From Prosthecobacter fusiformis (GTDB lineage Bacteria; Verrucomicrobiota; Verrucomicrobiia; Verrucomicrobiales; Verrucomicrobiaceae), in the NCBI RefSeq assembly GCF_004364345.1, contig NZ_SOCA01000002.1:509711-573710 (forward strand): 64,000 nucleotides of DNA, read 5' to 3'. Made by a program: the position numbers and the translations under genes. Below are positions 1-7,167 of the stretch, one piece after another (position 1 is the first letter of the stretch; each line of letters starts with the position of its first letter). The notes beneath the pieces are model-generated. The model was not told where the DNA came from. It searched no databases and saw nothing but the letters and a program-made list of their open reading frames with translations.

Positions 1-519
1 TTTAAAGATGCTGACTGCTTTGAGTGCGATCACTCCTTTAAAGTCAGCCGCTCGACGCGGTCCACCCATTGTCCTTCCTGCGGTGCCCTCATCGCTCTGG
101 ACGATGTGGAGGTAAACATGCCTTCCGGCGATTCGATCAAGACCCGTGGGGACGTGCTCATCCGCAAACGTGGCCAAGTGTCAGCCGAAAGCATCATGTG
201 CAAGGATCTCCGCTGCCAGGGGATCTTGGAAGCCAACGTCAAAGCGAGCGGCGACGCCATTTTCCGTGCCACGGGCAACATGATCGGTGAAGTTCACTGC
301 CGGCGTTTCATCATCGAAAAAGGTTCCGATGTGGTCTTCCTCAATGGAATCCACGCGGAAGAAGTCGAAGTGCAGGCACGAGTCACAGCGACCATCTTTT
401 CCAGCGGGTCCTTGGTCATCGGACCGAATGGTTCCGTTAATGGAGATGTGACAGCGCGCTCCGTATCGATTGAACCCGGTGGCGAGATCAATGGTGCGAT
501 GAATATCGTGCGCAAGTAG
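1..519 (+). CDS. Bactofilin-family protein with N-terminal zinc ribbon (5' end outside window)
   Basis: Bactofilins are polymer-forming cytoskeletal proteins that assemble as beta-helices at the membrane. The frame is open from base 1. The first 35 visible residues carry two Cys pairs, CFEC and CPSC, 18 residues apart, typical of a zinc ribbon. The rest (about 135 residues) is a series of short Gly-rich turns such as SGDSIKTRGDVLIRKRG, GILEANVKASGDAIF and SVSIEPGGEINGAM, the right-handed beta-helix pattern of the bactofilin domain (PF04519). A GTG at 106 could serve as a start, but the zinc ribbon is in frame upstream, so the true start is probably before the window. It converges with phoU across an 88-base gap. 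The polymer and its partner are unknown. Confidence 0.8.
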   Translation, partial: FKDADCFECDHSFKVSRSTRSTHCPSCGALIALDDVEVNMPSGDSIKTRGDVLIRKRGQVSAESIMCKDLRCQGILEANVKASGDAIFRATGNMIGEVHCRRFIIEKGSDVVFLNGIHAEEVEVQARVTATIFSSGSLVIGPNGSVNGDVTARSVSIEPGGEINGAMNIVRK

Positions 520-530
520 TCTGGCCCGTG

Positions 531-558
531 AGGCAGGCGGAGATGCTTTCCCCTGCCT
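531..558. terminator. Hairpin between convergent bactofilin and phoU genes
   Basis: AGGCAGG at 531-537 pairs with CCTGCCT at 552-558, 7-bp arms around a 14-base loop. There is no T-run on either side, so this is at best a weak bidirectional terminator. Confidence 0.3.
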
Positions 559-607
559 GCTGTTAGGTGACAGTCACGCTAAATCTCGTGACGGCGGGAA
601 ACGTTTG

Positions 608-1303
608 TTAGGTCGGCGTTGCCTGGCCCTGACGCTTGTTTTTGTCGAAGCGGATGTCTTCCGCACGCTCGATGAAGATGGTGTCTTCACAGATGTTTTT
701 GGCGTGATCTCCCACGCGTTCGAGGAAACGGGCGATGAAAATGAGGTGTAGGTATCCTTCCAGCGGAGCCTGACGGGCCTCCATGACGCGAAGCAAAGCC
801 TGGTCCACGGATTTTTCAGCAGCGTCCAGCTCTTTGTCCAGCAGGCGGCTGGCAGCGGCGGCATCCGCATCAGCATCGGTGAAGGCCTGGATACTGGTTT
901 CCAGATTGCGGGCGCAAAGGTGATAGACAGGCTGGATCAACGTCAGTTCTGGAATCTCGGGCAGGAGATTGATGGAACGTGCGCGTTTAGCGATGCTGCC
1001 GGCTTGGTCTGAAATGCGCTCAAGATTGTTTGCCACGCGGATCGTGCCCATGACCTGACGGAGATCGTGAGCTGTCGGCTGGAATTTCAGAAGGATTTGC
1101 ATCCCTAACTGATCAATGTCTTTTTCCAGCTCATTGACATCCTGATCCGCTGCGATGGCAGCATTGCAGAGGTCACTGTTGCGTTCCAGGAGTCCACGCA
1201 TGGCGCTGGCGAGATTTCGCCGGGCCATGCTGGCCATGGTGAGTACCTGCTCACGCAGGCGGTTGAGGGCGTGATCGAATGTGGACAAAATATGCTCTTG
1301 CAT
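608..1303 (-). CDS. phoU: Phosphate signalling protein PhoU
   Basis: PhoU is a cytoplasmic negative regulator linking the Pst phosphate transporter to the PhoR kinase. The 231-residue length is normal for the family. Two three-helix PhoU repeats are visible, each with the metal-binding E/DxxxD signature: NNLERISDQAGSIAKRA in the first half and RFLERVGDHAKNICED in the second. It is the third gene of a minus-strand run after a glycosyltransferase and a PlcP-like phosphoesterase (24 bases between the last two). The PhoB/PhoR-type pair diverges from the start of this run. No pstSCAB genes lie in the window, so here phoU is linked to lipid-type genes and not to the transporter. Confidence 0.93.
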   Translation of the reverse strand: MQEHILSTFDHALNRLREQVLTMASMARRNLASAMRGLLERNSDLCNAAIAADQDVNELEKDIDQLGMQILLKFQPTAHDLRQVMGTIRVANNLERISDQAGSIAKRARSINLLPEIPELTLIQPVYHLCARNLETSIQAFTDADADAAAASRLLDKELDAAEKSVDQALLRVMEARQAPLEGYLHLIFIARFLERVGDHAKNICEDTIFIERAEDIRFDKNKRQGQATPT

Positions 1304-1327
1304 CAGTGGCGTAGGCTTGGGCTGAAA

Positions 1328-2254
1328 CTACATGGGCAGTGTGACATTTTCGACACCTAATTTAACGTCCTGATCCACCAATGCGACGACTGCATCGCCC
1401 TTGGGTTCCCGATTGGTGCGTTCGCAGAACTGGTCATAGGTGATGACTTCAAATTCGCCGTTGTCATATTCCAAAATGGCGGTGAGCGATTCCACCCAGT
1501 CCCCCGAATTCAGGTAGTGGGTATCTCCCACAACTTTGTTGGCGGGGCTGTGGATGTGACCGCAGATGATGCCTTTGCAGCCTTTGGCCTTGGCCAGTTC
1601 CTGGAGCTGCTCTTCGTATTTGCCAACAAAGCTGACGGCGGATTTGACCTTCAGTTTGACCCAGCGGCTGAGGGAAAAGCTGTCTTTGCCACGCACTCGG
1701 CGATACCAGTTGTAGGCGCGGTTGACCCGCAGGAGAAGGTTATAACCGATGCCGCCCAGTTTCGCGATCCAGGGGTGGTTGGTGGTGACGTGGTCAAAGC
1801 CATCGCCATGGACGACCAGGTAGTCCCCCCTCTGGGTGTGGTGAATGTGCTCGTCCGTGATGAGGAAATTGTCCAGCCGGATGGGAATGAAACGGTCCAG
1901 AATGTCATCATGGTTACCTCGCAGATAAATAATCTGGGTATTCTCCTTTTCCATCTTCTTCAGCACCGTGCGGATGAAATGGGTATGAGCTTTATTCCAG
2001 CCGCCGAGACGCTTGAGGTGCCATGCATCAATGATGTCCCCGTTCATGACGAGTTTGTCACATTGGATATTGCGGATGAAGTGGGAGGCCTGGGCGGCTT
2101 TGCAGTCAGGCATGCCCAGGTGTACGTCCGAAATGAAGACGGTGCGGGCACGCAGTTTCGTCTTGGTTTTCTCCGGATTGGCCGGAATATCGGACTGCTC
2201 TTCGGGATCTTCAGGCATGGGGAGAGAGAACGCGGATAAAGTGAGGCGGGTCAA
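1328..2254 (-). CDS. Calcineurin-like metallophosphoesterase, PlcP/LpxH-like
   Basis: 308 residues of the UDP-2,3-diacylglucosamine-hydrolase-like family (COG2908). The dinuclear metal motifs are all present: SDVHLG near residue 43, GDIIDAW, GNHDD, VVHGD and GHIHSP, plus a late GDWVES block. The family includes LpxH (lipid A synthesis) and PlcP, a Pho-controlled phospholipase C of rhizobia and marine bacteria that removes phospholipid head groups under phosphate starvation. Its start overlaps the stop of the upstream glycosyltransferase by 4 bases, and phoU follows, which favours a PlcP role over LpxH. The first 35 or so residues are a polar extension before the catalytic domain. No signal peptide is visible. 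The PlcP assignment is inference from context and family resemblance. Confidence 0.82.
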   Translation of the reverse strand: MTRLTLSAFSLPMPEDPEEQSDIPANPEKTKTKLRARTVFISDVHLGMPDCKAAQASHFIRNIQCDKLVMNGDIIDAWHLKRLGGWNKAHTHFIRTVLKKMEKENTQIIYLRGNHDDILDRFIPIRLDNFLITDEHIHHTQRGDYLVVHGDGFDHVTTNHPWIAKLGGIGYNLLLRVNRAYNWYRRVRGKDSFSLSRWVKLKVKSAVSFVGKYEEQLQELAKAKGCKGIICGHIHSPANKVVGDTHYLNSGDWVESLTAILEYDNGEFEVITYDQFCERTNREPKGDAVVALVDQDVKLGVENVTLPM

Positions 2255-3387
2255 GCCGGGTGTTGAGGGGTAGTGCCAATGACCTGGAGCAATTCGGACT
2301 CAAATTGCTCGATCACACGCTGCCAGCCCAGATGGTGGGCGGCCTCGCGGGCGGCGGTGCGCTGGATCTGGTCATTCCAGGCGGTGGCGGCGCTGCGGGT
2401 CTTTTCAAGAAAGTCGGGCTCATCATTGAAGGCGGCCAGGAGGCCATTTTCCCCCGGGTGGATGAGCAGGCGTGGTGCCGCGTAGTCGAAAGCGACAGTT
2501 AAGAGTCCGCTGGACATGGCCTCCAGGACCACATTGCCGAAGGTTTCAGTGATGCTGGGGAATAAAAAGACATCCGCACTGGCATAGTGAGCGGCCAGTT
2601 CATTGCCTGTGCGTGCTCCTGAATAATAAAATTCAGGGTGGTCCGTCTGCAGGTTTTTGAGTTTGGGGCCATCGCCGACGACGACGCAAGGAGCCTGGGG
2701 GTGGACTTCGCGAAAGGCGCTGAAGGCTCGGGTGAGCAGGTCCAGGTTCTTTTCCGCAGCCACACGTCCCACATAGATGGCCACCGGGGTGCTTTCATCG
2801 GCTCCCCAGGTCTGGCGCAGGGCCGGGTCACGCCGGGCAGGGGTAAAAAGGTCTGTATCCACGCCACGACCCAGAACGCCGACATTGTGGATGCCCCATT
2901 TTTCCAGCATGGCCGCAGTATCTATACTGGGGGTCAGGGTGCGGGCGGTCTGGTTGTGAATACTGCGCAGGAGGCCCTGGGCCACGGCTTCCAAACCAGG
3001 CAGAGAGTAGTCTTCGAGATAGGTTTGAAAATTGGTATGGAATCCGGAGACAGTGGGAATGCCCATCTTTTTGGCTGCGCGGATGCTGGCGATGCCCAGG
3101 GGCGTTTCCGTAGCCACATAAAGTGCATCGGGACGAAATTCCTCATACAAAGCCTGCATCTGCCAGGTGGTGGTGAAGCCCATGCGCAATCCTGGGTAGC
3201 CTGGAAGCGGCATAGCCATGACGATGTGGCGTTTCAAGGATTCTTCCGCTTCCGGTGCAGCCTCCAGGGTGGTGACGATTTCCACCTGATGACCCCGGCT
3301 TTCCAGGCCGCTGGCCAAGGTCGCAAGTGTTCGTGCCACCCCGTTGATGTCGGGTGGGAATGTATCAGTGATGAGCAGAAACCTCAT
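2251..3387 (-). CDS. GT4 family glycosyltransferase (Agt/SqdX/MgtA-like)
   Basis: 378 residues with a complete two-domain GT-B fold. The N-terminal part has TFPPDINGVART and SGFHTNFQTYL, as in SqdX/MgtA-type enzymes. The C-terminal nucleotide-sugar domain has YVGRVAAEKNLDLL and the EX7E motif in ETFGNVVLEA. Related enzymes transfer a sugar to diacylglycerol (Agt, SqdX) or to other lipids (MgtA). As the first gene of an operon with a PlcP-like phosphoesterase and phoU, a glycolipid synthase using the diacylglycerol released by PlcP is the most economical reading. This is inference, and other lipid or mannosyl acceptors remain possible. The ATG at 3387 lies 62 bases from the nearest GTGAC palindrome. 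Confidence 0.85.
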   Translation of the reverse strand: MRFLLITDTFPPDINGVARTLATLASGLESRGHQVEIVTTLEAAPEAEESLKRHIVMAMPLPGYPGLRMGFTTTWQMQALYEEFRPDALYVATETPLGIASIRAAKKMGIPTVSGFHTNFQTYLEDYSLPGLEAVAQGLLRSIHNQTARTLTPSIDTAAMLEKWGIHNVGVLGRGVDTDLFTPARRDPALRQTWGADESTPVAIYVGRVAAEKNLDLLTRAFSAFREVHPQAPCVVVGDGPKLKNLQTDHPEFYYSGARTGNELAAHYASADVFLFPSITETFGNVVLEAMSSGLLTVAFDYAAPRLLIHPGENGLLAAFNDEPDFLEKTRSAATAWNDQIQRTAAREAAHHLGWQRVIEQFESELLQVIGTTPQHPA

Positions 3388-3448
3388 GTCACAATCGGCG
3401 GAATGATTTTAAAGATAGCAGATTTGCCGCCTGACAAAGTGGTGCATT

Positions 3449-3464
3449 GTGACGAATACGTCAC
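3449..3464. promoter_or_regulatory. Palindrome, candidate operator 1 of divergent Pho locus
   Basis: GTGACGAATACGTCAC is a perfect inverted repeat with 6-bp arms. It lies between the divergent glycosyltransferase (start 3387) and response regulator (start 3570) genes. A sister palindrome with the same GTGAC half-sites lies 54 bases away, centre to centre. Confidence 0.45.
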
Positions 3465-3495
3465 GGGTGAAAGGCAGTATGTCTATATTAATTAA

Positions 3496-3537
3496 CTGTC
3501 TTGTGACAGACTCGTCACGAATATCTGCTTGGTGACG
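3496..3537. promoter_or_regulatory. Nested palindromes, candidate operator 2 of divergent Pho locus
   Basis: CTGTC-TTGT-GACAG (3496-3509) overlaps GTGACAGACTCGTCAC (3503-3518), and a further GTGACG half-site follows at 3532-3537. The spacing is not the 11-base direct repeat of the enterobacterial Pho box, so the bound regulator is unproven. Its place 52 bases before the regulator's ATG suits autoregulation. Confidence 0.42.
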
Positions 3538-3569
3538 TGCCTGTCTCTTGTGTAAACGGCTATCATACT

Positions 3570-4277
3570 ATGAGCAAAATCTTGGTGGTTGATGACGAGC
3601 CCGATATTTCGGAACTGATTACCCTGCACCTGATGCGTGAGGGGCACGAATGCGTGTGCATCACCAACGGGCTTCAAGTGATGAATGCCATCATTGAGCA
3701 TGAACCGGACCTCGTGGTGCTGGATATCATGCTGCCTGGGCAGGATGGCGTGACGGCTTTTAAAAGACTTCGGGCGGATAGCCGCACCCGCAGCGTGCCC
3801 GTGATCATGCTAACAGCACGGGCGCAGGTAACGGATAAAATCAACGGCCTGGAACTGGGCGCGGATGACTATCTGACCAAACCCTTTTCCCCACGGGAGC
3901 TTTCCCTGCGCATCTCTGCCATTCTGCGCCGTACGAAAAAAGTGACCCATGTGTCCGAAGTGAAGATGGGTGCCTTTCTGCTGGACCGGAAGAACATGAA
4001 GTTTTTCCACAACGGGCACCCGATCGATCTGACGACCACGGAGTTCAAGCTCCTGGCTGTACTGCTGGAAAATGTGGCGGCGGTGCATACGCGCTCTGAG
4101 CTGCTGCGAGAGGTCTGGGGCTATTCTGATGACGTGGCGACTCGCACTTTGGATACCCACATCAAACGCCTGCGGGAAAAGCTGGGTGAAGCTGGCCGTC
4201 ACATCATTACGGTGCGGGGAACGGGGTATCAGTTCATCCCGGATGCTTCTGCCATCGCTGCAAATGCCGTTGATTAA
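3570..4277 (+). CDS. phoB: OmpR/PhoB-family response regulator
   Basis: A 235-residue two-domain regulator. The receiver domain has the acidic pair in VVDDEPD, phospho-acceptor Asp52 in VLDIMLPG, a Thr in MLTARA and Lys in LTKPFSPREL. The C-terminal winged helix (about 130-228) ends in TLDTHIKRLREKLGEAG and VRGTGYQF, typical of PhoB. The ATG at 3570 is chosen because the receiver core starts right after it; a longer frame from 3537 would add residues within the operator region. The sensor kinase follows 125 bases downstream. The divergent phoU operon supports a role as the phosphate response regulator, though OmpR-family members are hard to tell apart by sequence alone. Confidence 0.88.
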   Translation: MSKILVVDDEPDISELITLHLMREGHECVCITNGLQVMNAIIEHEPDLVVLDIMLPGQDGVTAFKRLRADSRTRSVPVIMLTARAQVTDKINGLELGADDYLTKPFSPRELSLRISAILRRTKKVTHVSEVKMGAFLLDRKNMKFFHNGHPIDLTTTEFKLLAVLLENVAAVHTRSELLREVWGYSDDVATRTLDTHIKRLREKLGEAGRHIITVRGTGYQFIPDASAIAANAVD

Positions 4278-4402
4278 CAGGCTCCGGCGGCGGGGTAAGG
4301 AGGGGAGGGCAGTGGCCGCTGGCCCATCTTTCCCTTGATCCCTCTGACCCCTGGCCTAACGACTGAATAACTGACCCTGACCGATTTTTCTTCAATTCAT
4401 CC

Positions 4403-5641
4403 ATGACGTGTACCCTGCTTACCTTGGCGCTCCTGCTGCTTTCAGCCTGGGCTTGGCGGCGTGAGCAGCATTGGCGGCACAGTGTGCAGCAACTGACGAA
4501 GGCCGCAGGTCTGAAGCTCTTTGAAGCGGATAAACTTAGCGCACGTTTTCAGGGGCTGCTGGAGGCGGAAAAGTCCCTCAACAAAGAGGAGTATTTACGG
4601 CGCTTGTTTGAATCCCTGCTCAATGAGATCCGCCAGGGCGTGGTGATTGTGGATGCACAGCAGCGGATCAAATTTTGCAACCGGACGATGGGGCATCTTT
4701 TCCATCGTACGTCAGTGCATCGCGGTCGTACGTTGCTGGAAGAATTCGCCGATCATCAAGTGAGTGACACGGTACTTGCGGCACTGCAAAACCAGCGGCG
4801 GACGGTAAAGGAGATCGAAATGAGCACCACCTTGGGATCCGGCGCGGTGAATACCCGCCACTATCTCATTGAGGCAGCGCCACTACCTGCCAAGGCGGAG
4901 GCCGGAGCCTGGCTGATGGTTTATGACATCACAGAGCAGACTCTGGCGGAGCAGGTGAGGAAGGACTTTGTGGCCAATGCTTCCCATGAATTGCGCACAC
5001 CGTTGACACTCATCAATGGATACATTGAAACGTTGCAGAGCGGGGTCATCAAAGATGATGCAGGAATGCGCCGCTGCCTGGATGTGATGGAAAAGCATGG
5101 CAAGCGCATCATTCGCATCATTGAGGACATGCTGACCATCTCCCGGCTGGAGAATGGCACCTCGGCGCTGAATCTGGAGCCATTCACGGCGCGTGCTTGC
5201 GTGCAGGATGCTTTGGACCACCTGGGCCCGATGCTGGAAGGGCGGGATACCCGCCTGGAGCTGGACTTCCCTCCAGATGGCGGGCACATGACGGGTGACC
5301 GTTTTTATTGGGACCAAGTGTTTACCAATCTGCTGGAGAATGCACTGAAGGAAAACCCAAATCCCGGCTTGGTGATCCAGGTCAAAGGGGAGTGGTTTGC
5401 GGATCATTGTGTGCTGAGTATTCGTGATAATGGCATTGGTATTCCGGCCCATGATCTGCCCTTCGTCTTCAAGCGATTCTTCCGTGGGCATAAACATCAT
5501 TCACCTGAGATCAAGGGGACTGGCCTCGGGCTGAGCATCGTGCGTCGTACCATTGAAGCCCATGGTGGGATTATTGAGCTGACCAGCACGCCAGGAGTGG
5601 AGACGACCTTCAAGATCAGGGTGCCATTAAGCCCCCTTTGA
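4403..5641 (+). CDS. phoR: PhoR-like sensor histidine kinase
   Basis: 412 residues: one N-terminal membrane helix (about 2-17), a short linker, a PAS domain (about 70-180) starting EIRQGVVIVDAQQRIKFCN, a HisKA domain with phospho-acceptor His195 in NASHELRTPLT, and a HATPase domain with N box NLLENALKENP, DNGIGIP and GTGLGLSIV. There is no periplasmic sensing domain, as in PhoR proteins that read phosphate status through Pst/PhoU. It lies downstream of the PhoB-type regulator on the same strand. A different input cannot be excluded, but the phoU context makes PhoR the best name. Confidence 0.85.
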   Translation: MTCTLLTLALLLLSAWAWRREQHWRHSVQQLTKAAGLKLFEADKLSARFQGLLEAEKSLNKEEYLRRLFESLLNEIRQGVVIVDAQQRIKFCNRTMGHLFHRTSVHRGRTLLEEFADHQVSDTVLAALQNQRRTVKEIEMSTTLGSGAVNTRHYLIEAAPLPAKAEAGAWLMVYDITEQTLAEQVRKDFVANASHELRTPLTLINGYIETLQSGVIKDDAGMRRCLDVMEKHGKRIIRIIEDMLTISRLENGTSALNLEPFTARACVQDALDHLGPMLEGRDTRLELDFPPDGGHMTGDRFYWDQVFTNLLENALKENPNPGLVIQVKGEWFADHCVLSIRDNGIGIPAHDLPFVFKRFFRGHKHHSPEIKGTGLGLSIVRRTIEAHGGIIELTSTPGVETTFKIRVPLSPL

Positions 5642-5695
5642 GCATGCTTAATGCAAGGTTGCTCTCAAGGGTTCATCGCGTAGCCTAAAGCTGCC

Positions 5696-6379
5696 ATGTC
5701 GCGCCCGCCTGCACAGGAAAATTCCACCCTTTCTGGCTCCCCGCTGCCCCTTCAAAAGATAGCCGTGGTGATGGCCGCAGGGGCCGTTTTGGGCACACGT
5801 CTGCGCGTGGGTAGAGCGTTAATCATCGCGGGGCTGGCCTGGATGGTCACTTCCCGGAAACGTCCGCCAGTGGTTGCTGATGAGGTCTCTCCTCAGGAGG
5901 CCTCGATGACGCCAGCTCCGGGTTTCTTGGATGAACTGTGTGTGCCGTCCCACCCCTTCATGGACCCGCTGCCTACACCCGAGGTGATGGAGAAACTGCG
6001 GGCTGAACTGATCCCGCCTTCATCCTTGTTTACTCCTGCCTTGATCCCGCCGCTGACAGAGCCTGTGCCGGAATCGATGCTGCTTCAGTCCGCCCCAGTT
6101 TATGTCGAAGTGGAGGAGAACGAGGAGGTATATCCACCAGATGCGTCGGAAGGGAATGCGGTGCTGCCAGATACCATCAGCATCCCGGTTACCCCTGACC
6201 CACCACCTGGATTGCTGGCAGACACGCAAGCCCCCCTGGAAGCCCATGCTGCGCCTCCTCCCACGGTCCCGATAGCCGGGCTGTTGCAGCCTGCCCCCTC
6301 TTCGCCGCGCAGTTTGGCCAATGCCGGCTCTCCTCATAAGCACAGGCGTCGTAGTTTCCTGGAATGGCTGCGCGAATAA
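5696..6379 (+). CDS. Proline-rich single-pass membrane protein, unknown function
   Basis: 227 residues, not recognised. Residues about 17-52 are hydrophobic (KIAVVMAAGAVLG, then ALIIAGLAWMV), giving one or two membrane segments. The rest is low-complexity Pro/Glu/Ala-rich sequence with many PP and PLP steps. The tail is basic and aromatic (HKHRRRSFLEWLRE). This suggests an anchored linker or scaffold protein rather than an enzyme. It starts 54 bases after the kinase gene on the same strand and could be co-transcribed with it. Confidence 0.6.
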   Translation: MSRPPAQENSTLSGSPLPLQKIAVVMAAGAVLGTRLRVGRALIIAGLAWMVTSRKRPPVVADEVSPQEASMTPAPGFLDELCVPSHPFMDPLPTPEVMEKLRAELIPPSSLFTPALIPPLTEPVPESMLLQSAPVYVEVEENEEVYPPDASEGNAVLPDTISIPVTPDPPPGLLADTQAPLEAHAAPPPTVPIAGLLQPAPSSPRSLANAGSPHKHRRRSFLEWLRE

Positions 6380-6460
6380 GCCGCATGCTCAGCTTTTAAT
6401 TCAGAAGAGTATCTTCATGGCTGCGGTTTGCAGCGAATATGACTGGCGAGATCCGGGTAC

Positions 6461-6500
6461 AAAAAAACCGCCTGGAGCACCCCAAAAACTCCGGGCGGTT
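6461..6500 (-). terminator. Rho-independent terminator of the 7-9.5 kb two-component operon
   Basis: AACCGCC at 6466-6472 pairs with GGCGGTT at 6494-6500, extended by GGAG/CTCC with one internal mismatch. On the minus strand the stem is followed by seven T (A-run at 6461-6467 on the plus strand). It lies just beyond the response regulator stop. Confidence 0.85.
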
Positions 6501-6528
6501 GATGTATGGATCGTAAGGTCTGGAGATC

Positions 6529-7167
6529 CTATTTTTCGACCCAGCGCACAGCTTCCATAAGCAGTTCGCGAGCGGAGGCGAGGCCCAGTTTCTGACGGAT
6601 ATTGGCTTTGTGAGCGTCCACGGTTTTGGCGCTCAACTGCAGTTTTTCGGCGATTTCGTGGGAGTCAAAGCCACGGCCGACCATTTCAAAGACTTCGAGC
6701 TGGCGATCACTGAGCATACGCCCAGGCTCACCACGGGAACCGGAGCGGGGACCGCCGCCGGAAACGATGCTGCCAAGAAGATTGGCGCTGAAGAAGAAAC
6801 CGCCACCGAGCACCTGGCGCACGGCCTGGAGCACACGGACTGCGCTTTCACCCTTCATGATGTAACCCATGGCACCGGCACGCAGGCAGCGTTCGGCATA
6901 GACGTTTTCGTCATGCATGGAGTAAACCAGGACGTGGATTTCTGGATGGCTCTGCTTGAGCTTTTTCACCAGATCCACACCGCTGCGGTCCTTAAGAGTG
7001 ATGTCCAGAATGATGACATCTGGCTTCAGCTTTGGGATTTGCGCGAGGGCATTGTTTGCGTCTTCGGAGCTGCCGACAATCTGGAGATCTTCCTGATTCT
7101 CGAGAACTTTCTTCAGACCTTCGATCACAATAGGGTGATCATCCAGGATGTAGATTTTATGTTTCAC
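6529..7167 (-). CDS. NarL/LuxR-family response regulator
   Basis: 212 residues. The receiver domain has DDHP at 9-12, phospho-acceptor Asp55 in VIILDITL, Ser in VLVYSMHDE and Lys in YIMKGESA. The C-terminal LuxR helix-turn-helix (about 145-207) reads LSDRQLEVFEMVGRGFDSHEIAEKL then LSAKTVDAHKANIRQKL. Its start overlaps the stop of the multi-PAS kinase by 4 bases, so the two form a translationally coupled pair. Target genes are not evident. A clear terminator follows the gene. Confidence 0.92.
   Translation of the reverse strand: MKHKIYILDDHPIVIEGLKKVLENQEDLQIVGSSEDANNALAQIPKLKPDVIILDITLKDRSGVDLVKKLKQSHPEIHVLVYSMHDENVYAERCLRAGAMGYIMKGESAVRVLQAVRQVLGGGFFFSANLLGSIVSGGGPRSGSRGEPGRMLSDRQLEVFEMVGRGFDSHEIAEKLQLSAKTVDAHKANIRQKLGLASARELLMEAVRWVEK

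Noticed and set aside
3492..3701. 69-codon minus-strand frame in the Pho operator region
   Set aside because: Overlaps the palindromes and the regulator start; no family features.
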